From Lactifluus volemus (Eukaryota > Basidiomycota > Agaricomycetes > Russulales > Russulaceae): a stretch of DNA of 64,000 nucleotides. Below, one piece after another: positions 30,844-42,065 of the stretch (within the stretch, counting starts at the first letter, position 1; every line of letters starts with the position of its first letter). The notes below the pieces were generated by a model, which was not told where the DNA came from, ran no database searches, and saw only the letters and a list, made by a program, of their open reading frames with translations. The stretch spans positions 92,011 to 156,010 of the forward strand of contig WTXI01000077.1 of the NCBI GenBank assembly GCA_022376515.1. Direction: 5' to 3'. The position numbers and the translations under genes are program-made.

Positions 30844-33800
30844 ATGTCAAACATCAGCCGCTCTCAGGTCAGTGAAATGCAACTGATCTCAACCCGACTC
30901 CAGGTGACCAGTACGTATTTTATGACTGTGCTCTGATATATACTAAATTGCTTGCCCTTGCCAGTCCTTAGAGTGCACAATCTTCCCCGTCTCAGGACCT
31001 TCCTTGGCAAGGAAAGGAGGTTTTACGCTACATTTACAGACGGCGACAGGATATGGCAAACACGATCTGTACGGAGCGTGGCGCAACGCGTAGAATGGAA
31101 CGAGACCATCAACACATTGTGGGAAATGTCGTATCTTCATTCTTGCTAACATCTGAGTCTCCTACAGTACTGTACAACCACAATCTCGTGTTACTATATG
31201 TCTTTATGCGAACATGACCGCACGGAAAGACATCCGTATTGGAAGCCAGGAGATAGCCTGCGAATCCCAACGCGGTTCGTTTCTTATTTCAAAAATATAC
31301 CCATGTGTCTGGCTGAGCATCCAACATATAGAAATTGATGTTATTTTCGACAATACTGACGGACATCCGACGGAACTTGTTACACCTTCCTTAAGGATCA
31401 CTGTATCAGCAATCGGGAGTTCATCTATGACTGCGGTAGTCAATTCCCCAATCCCTACTAGCACACCGGTCGATCCGGGAAATTTTATCGCTGAAGGAGG
31501 TGCTGCCCATCCTACGGTTCAGACCGACAATGAACCCATGCAACGCGCAGCAGATCCCGCCCTTCTATCCCAAACGAGTAACCTTCCCATCGAGGGCGGT
31601 CCCTCTGTGGGAGCAGTACCAGACAGCCAGACGGATATGTCAAATACGCTCGATGGCGCTGAGAAGGCTTTTGAAACGATGAAGACATGGAGTAATGCTG
31701 TTGAAAAGGTCAAGTGTGTAATCGACGTCGTCGGTCCAATCGCAGGGGTATGCTTTAGAGAAGGTCTTATCCAGTGCTGAACTAACTTGGGCTCTTCAGC
31801 TGAGCCCATATGCGAAGACGGCTTGGGCTCTGCTCTCATTTATTCCTCAGGTGCGTCTCTTTTCCCCTTCGGAGAATATGGCACATTCATTCACATCGCT
31901 TTCAGACTTTACTACAGCAGGTCGGGCGTGATGACAACGTCAGAACACTACTTGAGGCAATACGGGACACATTTGAATTTGCAAAGGGGGCGGCTATTTT
32001 GAGGAATATCCAGCCGGGATCCATGCAAGTAAAAATCCTCGATGAGATGCTGCAGTGCGTCGCCAAATCCGCCGAATTCGTCGAGTCATATGCGAAGGAT
32101 GTGCAAATCGGTACGTCGTCTTGACATCCCTCGTTGCTCAATATGAACGTGACTTTCAGGAAAGCGGGCTTTGAAGAATATCGTCGGCCAAATTGACGGA
32201 AAAGTCGAAGAGTACCGCGCCACTCTTGTTCGACTTCGAGAAACGTTCCTCGCATATGCTGTTGTCAACACTCAGGCTACTGTCCTTCAGATGCGGGACG
32301 ATAAGTTGAATCAAGCATTAGAAGCTGGTGCGCGATTCAGACAGCTCAAGACCGGATCGTCGAACTGACGATCAATACACAGAATTAGACAGAAAAATCG
32401 GAGAATTACCCTATAGGGGAGGCTGGCAATACGGCGACGAGAAGCGATGTCTTCCAGGCACGCGTGAAGACTTTTTGCACTTCATCGTCAAGTGGGTCGA
32501 GAATCCCAAATCTGATCGTGGGCTCGTTCTTCTCGGCCAAGCGGGAACAGGAAAATCTTCGATTGCACATGAGGTTGCACGTCGTTTCGACGGCAAATAT
32601 CTCGGCTCATACTCCGCCTTTTTGCGCAAGGAACAGTCCAAAAACGAGGCTTACATGCTCTTCACGACAATCGCTCGCGATCTCTCCGATCGCATTCCTG
32701 AATACAAGCACACCCTTGGGGAGGTCATCAAGGATAAATCCTCTCTTCGTGGTACCCGAGACTATCGTACACTGTTTGAAAGTCTCCTCGTGGAACCGCT
32801 CAAGAGCCTGCCACTTCCTGGTCCAGTTCTTATAGTTATCGATGCTCTAGATGAGAGTGGGGATGCAATCGGCAAAAATGGATTACATTCATTTCTCGCC
32901 AAGCACCTTGTCGAGCTTCCATCCGAATTTCGGATACTCGTCACGTCCAGGCCCGAAGATGGCATCGAGCCTGCGTTTCTCAAAGCTTCGTCCATCAATA
33001 CGCTTTACATGGATGATCCCGAACTGGCTCTCAAGATAGAGCAAGATATTGGGGTGTACCTTGAGAAGGAGCTCCCACCGGACGTATTCAAAAGCGATGG
33101 GGTCAAACTAGCAAAAGCGGCAGAGGGCCTGTTTCAATGGGCAGCTGTTGCATGCAGGTTCATAAATAGCCCTCCTGCTAGCTTTGGGTTTAGCAAGAAA
33201 AAGTGTGTTCAACGCTTGTTGGGACACTCCCTCGATCGCAGTGGACAAGATCCGTTGGACATGTTATATCAAGAAGTTCTCGGAGCGTACATCAAATCGG
33301 ATGAAGCACAGATTCTATTTCGGTCTGTCATGGGACAGATTTTCGCTGCGATCGAACCGCTCTCAATCGATTCTTTGATTGCTCTGCGAAGGCATGCCTC
33401 TATTGAGGAACCCGAGGATCCTGATCCAGCTGTACAAATGCTCCGTCACCTCGGCTCGCTGCTGAGTAATGTGACTTCATCTGACCATACGCGTCCAATC
33501 GTTCCTCTCCATACATCATTCCGTGACTTTCTGATGAGCAAGAAGGGTGGTGTGTTTTACGTGGACCTTCAGGATTCGCACCGTCAGTTGGCACATTCCT
33601 GCCTTGCTTCGATGCTCAACAAACTGAAGTTCAACATTTGCAAGCTCAAAACATCATATCTTGCGAACAGCGACGTTCCAGATCTTGAATCTCGAATTAT
33701 GAGATACATCCCACCTGCTTTGTCGTATGCCTGCCGTTTCTGGGGCGATCACTTGGATCATCTTACTTTCGATGACGATCTATTCATGAAACTTCGATCC

Positions 33801-36314
33801 TTACTCGAGACAAAGTTTCTGTTTTGGCTGGAAGTGCTAAGCATCAAGAGCTGTGTAGGCCTTTCTTCACGGGCATTGTCATTTCTGTCGATGTGGTTGC
33901 AGCCGGAGGTAGGTACTCGTCACAATTCAGTATGACATGCGGTAACTTTTGGGTACAAATCATAATAGGATTCGCAAATGGAGGTGAAGAATTTGTTGGG
34001 ATTTGTGAATGATGCGTCGAGGTTTGTGCGGTATTTCGGAATGACGATGGCGAAGAGCACTCCGCATATATACGTCTCGGCGCTTCCATTCACACCAAGC
34101 TCTTCCCACGTCTTCAATCGATACATTCGCAAATTCCCTTGTACATTGACTTTGGAGCGTGGGCAGTTGTCTCACTGGCCGGCATTGGAAATGATGATTC
34201 AAGCACATGATGGCCCGGTCCTTTCTGTTGCATTCTCGCCAGACGGGCAGAGCGTCGCATCGGCCTCGGGCGATTGCACGATTCGGGTGTGGGATGCCAC
34301 AACGGGACAGATGGTAGCAGGCCCGTTTACTGGACACACCGATTGGGTCATGTCTGTCGCATTCTCGCCAGACGGGCTGCGCATCGCATCGGCCTCGTCC
34401 GATTTCACGATTCGGGTGTGGGATGCTACAACGGGACAGATGGTAGCACGCCCATTTACTGGACACACCAATGAGGTCAATTCTGTCGCATTCTCGCCAG
34501 ATGGACTGCGCATCGCATCGGCCTCGGACGATAAAACAATTCGGGTGTGGGATGCCACAACGGGACAGATGGTAGCACGCCCGTTTACTGGACACACCAA
34601 TTTGGTCAAGTCTGTCGCATTCTCGCCAGACGGACTGCGCATCGCATCGGCCTCATACGATAAAACGATTCGGGTGTGGGATGCCACAACGGGACAGATG
34701 GTAGCACGCCCGTTCACTGGACACATCAATTTGGTCAAGTCTGTCGCATTCTCGCCAGACGGACTGCGCATCGCATCGGCCTCGTCCGATAATACGATTT
34801 GGGTGTGGGATGCCACAACAGGACAGACGGTAGCGGGCCCGTTTACTGGACACACCAGTTGGGTCATTTCTGTTGCATTCTCGCCAGATGGGCTGCGCAT
34901 CGCATCGGCCTCGTCCGATACGACGATTCGGGTGTGGGATGCCACAACGGGACAGATGGTAGCAGGCCCGTTTACTGGACACAGCGATTGGGTCAATTTT
35001 GTTGCATTCTCGCCAGACGGACTGCGCATCGCATCGGCCTCGAAGGATGAAACGATTCGGGTGTGGGATGCTACAACGGGACAGATGGTAGCACGCCCGT
35101 TTACTGGACACACCAATTTGGTCAAGTCTGTCGCATTCTCGCCAGGCGGACTGCGCATCGCGTCGGCCTCGTCCGATAAAACGATTCGGGTGTGGAATGC
35201 CACAACAGGACAGACGGTAGCGGGCCCGTTTACTGGACACACCCATTCGGTCAATTCTGTTGCATTCTCGCCAGACGGGCAGAGCGTCGCATCGGCCTCG
35301 GGCGATTGCACGATTCGGGTGTGGGATGCCACAACAGGACAGATGGTAGCAGGCCCGTTTACTGGACACACCAGTTGGGTCAATTCTGTTGCATTCTCGC
35401 CAGACGGACTGCGCATCGCATCGGCCTCGTCAGATTTCACGATTCGGGTGTGGGATGCCACAACGGGACAGATGTTAGCACGCCCGTTCACTGGACACAC
35501 CTATTCGGTCAATTCTGTCGCATTCTCGCCAGACGGACTGCGCATCGCATCGGCCTCGTCAGATAATACGATTCGGGTGTGGGATGCCACAACAGGACAG
35601 ATGGTAGCACGCCCGTTCACTGGACACACCAAGTCGGTCAATTCTGTTGCATTCTCGCCAGATGGACTGCGCATCGCATCGGCCTCGGACGATAATATGA
35701 TTCGGGTGTGGGATGCCACAACGGGACAGATGGTAGCGGGCCCGTTTACTGGACACACCAGTTGGGTCAACTGTGTTGCATTCTCGCCAGACGGACTGCG
35801 CATCGCATCGGCCTCGAAGGATGAAACGATTCGGGTATGGGATGCCACAACGGGACAGATGGTAGTGGGCCCGTTTACTGGACACAGCAAGTTGGTCAGT
35901 TCTGTTGCATTCTCGCCAGATGGACTGGACATCGCATCGGCCTCACTCGATAAAACGATTCGGGTGTGGGATGTCACAACGGGACAGATTGCATCGGGCC
36001 CGTTCACCGATTTAGTCAGATCTGTCCGTGAGCAGCACATTGCCTCGGGGTCAGGCAACCGTACAATTCATGTCGAGAGTATCGTGACCGAAGATATTGA
36101 GAAGCTCCTATTTACAGACCAATCCGTGGTTAGTAGTGATGGTTGGATAAGTGGAGAACCCAAACAGCTTCTTTTATGGATTCCCGCGGTTCATAGGCCG
36201 TGTCTTCATGGACCAAGGACGGTCTGGATTGCAGGCGAGCATGAGACCCGGCTTGATTTCTCAAAATTCGTGCATGGATCAAATTGGGGTAAAATATATG
36301 ACCGGAATATCTGA
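30844..36314 (+). CDS. NLR copy 2: C2 - MLKL-like helical bundle - NACHT - 14 WD40 repeats, intact
   Basis: Eight exons join in phase to 1698 residues: 30844-30910, 30965-31118, 31168-31747, 31800-31850, 31906-32110, 32160-32327, 32383-33908 and 33969-36314, all GT-AG. Residues about 20-140 form a C2-like domain (VTILRVHNLPRL, RRFYATFTDGDRIWQT). Residues about 230-410 are helical (TAWALLSFIPQTLLQQV, ILDEMLQCVAKSAEF) and resemble the MLKL-type 4-helix bundle of fungal NLRs, a membrane-active cell-death module in other members. NACHT follows, with Walker A GQAGTGKSS near 460 and Walker B LIVIDALDES near 557, then a winged/linker region ending in PHIYVSALPF. Fourteen WD40 repeats span about 998-1600 and a conserved tail follows. 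It resembles HET-E/HNWD-type STAND receptors of allorecognition or immunity; the ligand is unknown. Confidence 0.88.
34206..36010 (+). repeat. WD40 coding array of NLR copy 2: 14 units of 129 bp
   Basis: Same 43-residue unit and same number as copy 1, but with different variable residues. The unit pair GQSVASASGDCTI / SSDFTI at positions 1-2 recurs at 9-10, and the KDETI unit occurs at 7 and 13, which indicates block duplication or conversion inside the array. Framework residues are nearly invariant. Confidence 0.9.
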
Positions 36315-36358
36315 ATATGATCAATTGGTATGTTCTTTTTATTACTGCAGTGCCACCT

Positions 36359-36838
36359 CTAAAATTTGCGGTATATGCCAACAGTGCCCACCCAAACACC
36401 CTGAGCTCTCTCACTCTCCCAACGCCAGCCATCGAAACCGTGACCCACGGAGCGATCCAGCTTCGCCTGCCAGTATATCTGTTGTTTTTGCTTCTCTCCC
36501 ACTGGGGTTTGAGCACGAGCCTTCTTTAGCATGCCGCTCTGCCTCTTCTGCACGATCGCATAGGTTCCATCCCACATGCACATCGAGCTGTCGCTCGCCG
36601 AGGTGGCGCCTTCTGAGGGAGATGCGCGTGGTCTGGGCGCGCAAGCACCTCTTGCATATTTCCCCACATACGAGCTGCCGGGCGAGGCTCGGGCACGGAG
36701 CAGCGCGGGGACGTTCCAACCCAAGAGGACTCGTGTGGCATAATTGGCAGAGGATCCACTGTCTGAGGGCGCATATCCAGCACGGTAGTTCCACCAACTA
36801 GAATTTGTCGATAGCTCTCCTTCGTCATGTATCGTCAA
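36359..36838 (-). CDS. Possible 159-codon protein downstream of NLR copy 2, uncertain
   Basis: Open minus-strand frame from 36838, the counterpart of 18605-18984, with SASDSSMCMWDGTYAIVQKR and a basic stretch KKARAQTPVGEKQKQ. The frame is preserved in both duplicates over the central 90 codons. There is no recognisable domain and no clear introns. It could be spurious. Confidence 0.3.
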   Translation of the reverse strand: MTIHDEGELSTNSSWWNYRAGYAPSDSGSSANYATRVLLGWNVPALLRARASPGSSYVGKYARGACAPRPRASPSEGATSASDSSMCMWDGTYAIVQKRQSGMLKKARAQTPVGEKQKQQIYWQAKLDRSVGHGFDGWRWESERAQGVWVGTVGIYRKF

Positions 36839-37362
36839 TCCTTTGTAGCCCCATCAATGTTCCTAGATCACCCGCGTGCCATCAAATCGTACCCTCTGCA
36901 TGTTTGGTGACGTCACCACGGCCACTATTTGTCTTTGCGCCTCGGGTCTGGTGCTGCTGCGCTGACGCCCGATGCCCTTCAAGACCTAGGTTCACACCTC
37001 CAGTTCCACGTCCTCTCATCGTACTACTACTTGTGGTAGGATAACGTTTCGCAGTACTAAAGGCTTTCCTACCATAAGTAGCTAGGCCCTTTGCAGCAAA
37101 GCATCTCCACGTGCAGTGGCACCGCTATTCTATATATCATCGAGGTTTCATCGAGTAGGTAGGCTCGCGACTCCCTCCGTGGTATCGGGAGTCCGACAAT
37201 TGAATCGTCTGGGTACAAAGTCTTTCAAAAGTCGCAGGTCGCTTGCCTGTGCGAAGAAGGGCAAGAAATATTGTTTTTGTCTGTACACCAACACAATCCT
37301 CGTCGAGATACGTACATATTTCGTCTACCTCTTACTATTAGTAGATACAGATGCATCTTAAC
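36839..37362. other. Duplicated spacer, nothing recognised
   Basis: Counterpart of 19100-19741. Short open frames only. Confidence 0.45.
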
Positions 37363-39219
37363 CTACACCACTTGAAATCCAACATGAAACAGGCTTTCAG
37401 CGCTAGGCCAGAGATGGCAGTCATTGTTTTCCAGGTAGTTGCACGATCTATTAGGAAAGCAACCGCCATGTGCCCATGAGGGAGGAATAAAGCCATTGTA
37501 CGCGTCATAAACGCCAAGTGCTGCGACTAAAGCGTGGCTGTTACCCCATGGACCCACGGGCCTCCAAGTCACTTTGTCAAATACCATCGAAAGGACGTAG
37601 TCATCAGGCATGTGGTCGGCGAGGACAAGGAGTGTCTTTTCCGCCCAGTTTCTGATACTATCCGTCAAGCTTTCGTATACCTCGGAACCCTTTGAATATG
37701 TCCCCGTTTTTATCTTCTGATCAAATTGGCGGAAAAACTTGAGAGAAATGTCTGTGACCTGGAGTTCACCGATCAAGTCCCAGGTCAAGAGTGCGTCGAA
37801 AATCTGCTCTGACGCATGTAACGTCCCAAAATATACTGGCTAGAGTGAAAATATTCAGCTGAATTTGCCTACACAAGGAAAGGATGATGCACTCACGTTC
37901 CCTCCGAATAGCTTTTCTTCGAGATAAAACCTAACAGCGCGTTGGGTTGGTCAGGAGGAAGGCTCTCGCTGATGGAGTAGACCTTCTGGAAGGCATCTCC
38001 AATAACCTTCAGGCTCGAAAGTGCACGATCAGAACACGGTTGAAATGTGGCCGAATCGCAACCCAAAGACGGGTCAAAGTTGAGTGTGGAAACAGTGAGA
38101 GGAGCTGTGCCTTTTCCAGAACGCCCTCCTGACTTCACATCAGTCACATTGGTCTCGCTCATAAATCCTTCCTCCTCGTTCCAGAACGTCTATGGGTGAC
38201 AAGTTCAGTGTGAACGTCCGGATCAACGAGAATAACAACATTCCTGGAGATAGTCAAGGATACTTGATGCCTGGCTCTCATATTCTAGAGCGCTATCATC
38301 ACGACCTATGATTCGACCGAGGCGGGCTCCTGCTTGAAGTGCGCGATACTGCAGTGAAGCTGTCCAGTAGGAGCCTCCCCATACGGGCAGCCACCAGAGA
38401 TCCCAACTGTGATAGGTGCTGAATTATTAATATTAACAAGGCCTAGTGCCAACTGCTTACGAGCTCTGATTCCAGTGTGAAGAGATCCATTGCAAGTCGA
38501 GGTTGATAGCAGGCCAGAGAACATCGGCAACCCAAGTACCATTCCTTTGTTCAGGCTCAATGAGCCACTCCGCATACTTGATTAGGATTACAGCGCGGAA
38601 GGGAGGTCCATCTACAATACCCGATTAATATCTGGATATAATGAAAAGCGTGATACACACCAGCTGCTGGAGCACCAATACGGGATGCAGGGTCTGTGAT
38701 CTTCCCGAGGTGAATGTCGAAAACGGGCTCTTCTAGTCCACCTGTGAAAACATTTCCGGAAAGACTGACAACATGCTGGGTCCTGACAAGAGCATGTACG
38801 GAGTCATCCACTAGCGTGCGGAGAAACTTGGTGTTGTCATAGGGTTGTGACATGGTGAGTTCATTAAGCCATGTGTGGTAAACTCGACACCCATCCCTGA
38901 GCCAGAACATGGTATATTCCGGGTGCTCTGGATCGGGAATGACGGGAACAACGACACCTGGCTGTGTGAAAAGAAAACAAAAATAGGTTGAATGAATGCA
39001 GAGAATCTGACTTGGAGAGGGAGATGCATTTACATCGGATCCAACTTTTTGACCCATCAGTTCATGGGTGATGACATTCTTTGAGACGGAGACGAGTCGG
39101 TCGAGGTAATCGTGGATGGCTCTAGAAGTATTTGTGGACCTGGCAGTGATACCTGCAAATTCGCTGGCTGCCACCCCATTCACAGCAGAGAGGGCTGAGA
39201 GAAGCAGCGGAAGATGCAT
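37363..39219 (-). pseudogene. GH15 glucoamylase-like gene with splice and phase defects
   Basis: Exons on the minus strand: 39034-39219, 38661-38961, 38461-38611, 38244-38406, 37897-38189 and 37363-37835. An N-terminal signal peptide (MHLPLLLSALSAVNGVAAS) suggests secretion. GH15 blocks follow: MFWLRDG, GGLEEPVFD, DGPPFRAVILIKYAEW, WPAINLDLQWIS, ATFQPCSDRALSSLKV, RNWAEKT and GNSHAL; no starch-binding CBM20 is present. Oddities: the intron after exon 4 has a GA donor (CAG|GAATGT); exon 5 ends in phase 2 but exon 6 needs phase 1, so the last 157 codons are out of frame in this model; and the usual DLWEE catalytic-acid block reads DLWWLPVWGGSYW. It may be a decaying gene, a divergent subfamily with a different splice pattern, or affected by a sequence error. 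Confidence 0.7.
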
Positions 39220-39888
39220 GTCAGAGGACGAAAGCTATGGTAAGGACTGCATGCCCATCCTCGCCTTATATTATTTACCCTTCAAAGCGGATGGCGAGCC
39301 CGAGAACAATTCCTTGTGATAAAAAGGCATCCTGTTCACGGTGACCTCAGCGGTAGTTTAGAGGAGGTCTCCAAATGGTCACTACTAGTGGTGAAGTCAC
39401 AAAGCAGGGTGGGTAGTCCCAAAAAGTTTCACTGCGATCAAGTTCCTCCTGCAAAAAGTAAGAAATCAAGTGGCGCCGCATCGCCGGCGCCACTCCAAGT
39501 TCCAGCCCAGTCACGTGTTCCAAGTGGATCGCACGGATCCATACATTAGTCACGGTCAGGCGTACAGGCGTCCCCAGTAGGTGATTGAACAATTGACGTG
39601 GAGAATGGCATTGATTTGGCGCATGTTATTCAAGTTTGCCAAGGGATGTAGGTGTCATAATGGTTAGATCGGTGCCTGGGAGCCTGAGGGCCAACACCAC
39701 TTGACCTCTTGCGCAGATGCGCTCCTTTTAGCTTGTTCAAACTACTGTATGGCACAATATGTTTCCTAATAAGGGGTGTCGTGGACCCGTGGTGTCATTG
39801 AGGTGCTCCATCCAGAACTGAACTGCTCTGGGACACTACAGCGATCCAAAACTTGGATGATGGACTTTGATGGCTGCTAGTACTAGTA
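39220..39888. other. GH15 upstream region, nothing else recognised
   Basis: Probably holds the GH15 promoter (minus strand), with a TATA-like TTATATTATT stretch near 39265-39275. No gene is recognised up to the MITE. Confidence 0.4.
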
Positions 39889-40502
39889 AGGTAGGGGACA
39901 TCAGGAACGGGCACCCTTATGTCAGCACATAAACCCTAAATAAACCCTAGGGTTTACGCTTAAACCCTAGGGTTAAGTCACGTGACTGTGTCATTGAGCG
40001 AGGGGTCAAACATTATGACCTCAAAAATTTGCAATGCTGGTGGATACACTGGCTCCTAAGCCTTTACAGAAACACAAAATACTCTATGTAATACTAGGCT
40101 GCATTACCTTGAGCTCAGCTACCATCTTGGGTGGCAGCACTGTCTTAGTGGTGCGCAACATGCCTTTCACCTGTGTCACGTGATCCATTAGTAAGCGGTC
40201 ACGTGTGTGTCAAAAAGCGGTTCAAGTTTTTCCAACTTTCCATTTTCAGAGTCTACAGAGTTAGATAATACATTCTAAACAAAAAAAAAAAACTGGCCTT
40301 AGCTCACTCAAAACTCAATATATTTTTTCAAAAAAACATAGAATGCAGAGCTATTCATGTACACATTTATTCCTATGTTATTAATATTCCTTATAATCAA
40401 TTGTGCATGAGGAGATACAAAGGCAGAACAACCCCAGAGTTGGGGTTAGCTAGGGTTTAGGGTGCTGACATAAGGGGTGCCCGTTCCTGATGTCCTCTAC
40501 CT
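39889..40502. mobile_element. Non-autonomous DNA transposon (MITE), 614 bp, TA target site
   Basis: Terminal inverted repeats of about 40 bp: left 39889-39928, right 40463-40502, beginning AGGTAGRGGACATCAGGAAC, with one mismatch and one indel between arms. TA dinucleotides flank both ends (39887-39888 and 40503-40504), as for Tc1/mariner-type insertions. The interior has no ORF, contains TAAACCCTAGGGTTTA-type palindromes and several CACGTG motifs, and is A/T-rich near the right end. Confidence 0.85.
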
Positions 40503-40582
40503 TAGAGATGAGGAATACACATTCCTGAAATCATATTAATCACTATCTATCATAAATTGAACGACCTTATTATGATGGCGTC

Positions 40583-41168
40583 TGTTACAGTTATGCGGGC
40601 CGCTCGGCCCATTGCTACTGTTTTTCCCATCTATTTTTCGCCTTGTGTTATGACCTAGGATCCCTCTCCTTGGCCAGCCCCCTCTGTGCGTCTTCTGGGG
40701 CTGTGCATCGCCGTTTTGGACGTGTATTTGACTCAGGGATCATGACTCAAATCTTGAGTCAGCGTTCTTGACTCAGATCTTGAGTCAGACGCACTGAGTC
40801 AGTTCTTGAGTCATCAGAACTGACTCAGGTCCTTAGTCAATAAGTCTTGACTTCGCTACTGTACTGAGACCTTTGTAGGATAGTTGGCTGGCCCTCTATA
40901 CGCATAAATAGGGCCCTGTAGACGAGCTAAAGCCCCAGCTTCAGCTTCGCCCAGAATCGCAGTTCATTGTCTCCTGCTCACACTCGCATCGCATCTTCTC
41001 CTCTCTTCTTGTGAATCCCCTCTTCGTACCTTGGTCTAGGTACTTCGCGCCACCATCAGACATCTGTGAACTTGTTCCATTTCCTTTGGGACTAGCTCTC
41101 AGACGCCTGAACCCTAATACGAATGCGCTGAGAGAAGTAGTTCCCACTTCTCACACCGCGTCCGCCCT
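40583..41168 (+). mobile_element. LTR-like unit A1
   Basis: Begins TGTTACAG and is about 90% alike to 41205-41774 along its length, ending at the shared CGTCCGCCCTC. It contains the eightfold TGA(C/G)TCA cluster, a TATA-like ATAAATAG at 40904 and CCCCAGCTTCAGCTTCG 29 nt further. No coding region lies between A1 and A2, only about 35 bp. The last bases (CTCGAAC) do not give a clean terminal GTAACA. Confidence 0.75.
40729..40827. promoter_or_regulatory. Cluster of eight TGA(C/G)TCA bZIP sites in LTR-like unit A1
   Basis: Exact heptamers start at 40729, 40743, 40755, 40769, 40781, 40795, 40807 and 40821, spaced 12-14 bp. TGACTCA is the core of Gcn4/AP-1-type bZIP proteins. The cluster lies about 75 bp upstream of the TATA-like box, the position of an enhancer. 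Confidence 0.7.
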
Positions 41169-41204
41169 CGAACTTTAGTTCAACCTCCCACGAGTGTCCT
41201 TGGA

Positions 41205-41774
41205 TGTTACGGTTATGCGGGCCGCCCGGCCCATTTGTTACTGTTTCCCATCCATTTTTCGACTTGTGTTATGACCTAGGACCCCTTTCCTTGGCCAGCC
41301 CCCTCTGTTTGACTTCTAGGGGCTGTGCATCGCCGTTTTGGACGTGTATTTGACTCAGGAATCATGACTCAAGTCTTGAGTCAGCGTTCTTGACTCAGAT
41401 CTTGAGTCAGACGCACTGAGTCAGTTCTTGAGTCATCAGAACTGACTCAGGTCCTTAGTCAATAGTCTTGACTTCGCTACTGTACTGTGACCTTTGTAGG
41501 ATAGTTGGCTGGCCCTCTGTACGCATAAATAGGGCCCTGTAGACGAGCTAAAGCCCCAGCTTCAGCTTCGTCTAGAATCGCAGTTCATTGTCTCTTGCTC
41601 ACACTCGCATCGCATCTCCTCCTCTCTTCTTGTGAATCCCCTCTTTGTACCTTGATCCAGGTACTTCGCGCCACGATCAGACATCTGTGAACTTGTTCCA
41701 TTTCCGTGCAACAAGTCCCCAGACGCCTGAACCCTAATACGAACGCGCTGTGAGAAGTAGTCCCCACTTCTCAC
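41205..41774 (+). mobile_element. LTR-like unit A2
   Basis: Begins TGTTACGG and runs parallel to A1 with substitutions, ending near CGTCCGCCCTCA. A1 and A2 are in direct orientation. They may be the two LTRs of a Ty3-like element that lost its interior, or the product of recombination. Confidence 0.75.
41351..41449. promoter_or_regulatory. Cluster of eight TGA(C/G)TCA bZIP sites in LTR-like unit A2
   Basis: Heptamers start at 41351, 41365, 41377, 41391, 41403, 41417, 41429 and 41443, the same order and spacing as in A1 although the surrounding sequence has diverged. Confidence 0.7.
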
Positions 41775-41789
41775 CCCGCGTCCGCCCTC

Positions 41790-42065
41790 ACATCAGGAAA
41801 ATCCAGAAAAAACTTAGTTGGCTTAACCAGCTTATTTCATTTTTAAGCCTGTCAAGTTGCTCAAGCTGCTTATTTTTTACTTAGAAAATGAGTATGTACA
41901 ACAAGTAAGCAAATCAAGGCCAAAGATAAGCACATTAAGTAATTAAGATGTGTAAGACACTTAAGACAAGCAGAACAGAAATAAAAAATTAATTTATGTA
42001 ATTTAACTAAACTCCGAAAAAAATATGCCAAAGTCGCGACTCGCGAAATTTTCGCTAAGTCGTTA
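41790..42065. other. A/T-rich spacer, nothing recognised
   Basis: A/T-rich with several TTAAG/CTTAA words. Between LTR-like unit A2 and the left end of the hAT element. Confidence 0.4.

Larger units (their letters stand above)
29420..37890. repeat. Segmental duplication, right copy (pairs with 11580-20275)
   Basis: Same gene order and orientation as the left copy. On this side the GH15 gene continues beyond the duplicated part to its start codon, while on the left it stops near 20275. The right copy may therefore be the source for the GH15 side, and the left copy for the 953-codon side. Confidence 0.75.

Noticed and set aside
34199..35500. 433-codon antisense open frame across the WD40 array (and similar ones at 17014-17658 and 34653-35369)
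   Set aside because: A by-product of the periodic, stop-poor repeat on the opposite strand. It has no domain signature and the sense strand encodes clear WD40 units.
39940..39980. Telomere-like CCCTAAA words
   Set aside because: Only a few copies in palindromic arrangement inside a TIR-bounded element, not a telomere or a tandem array.
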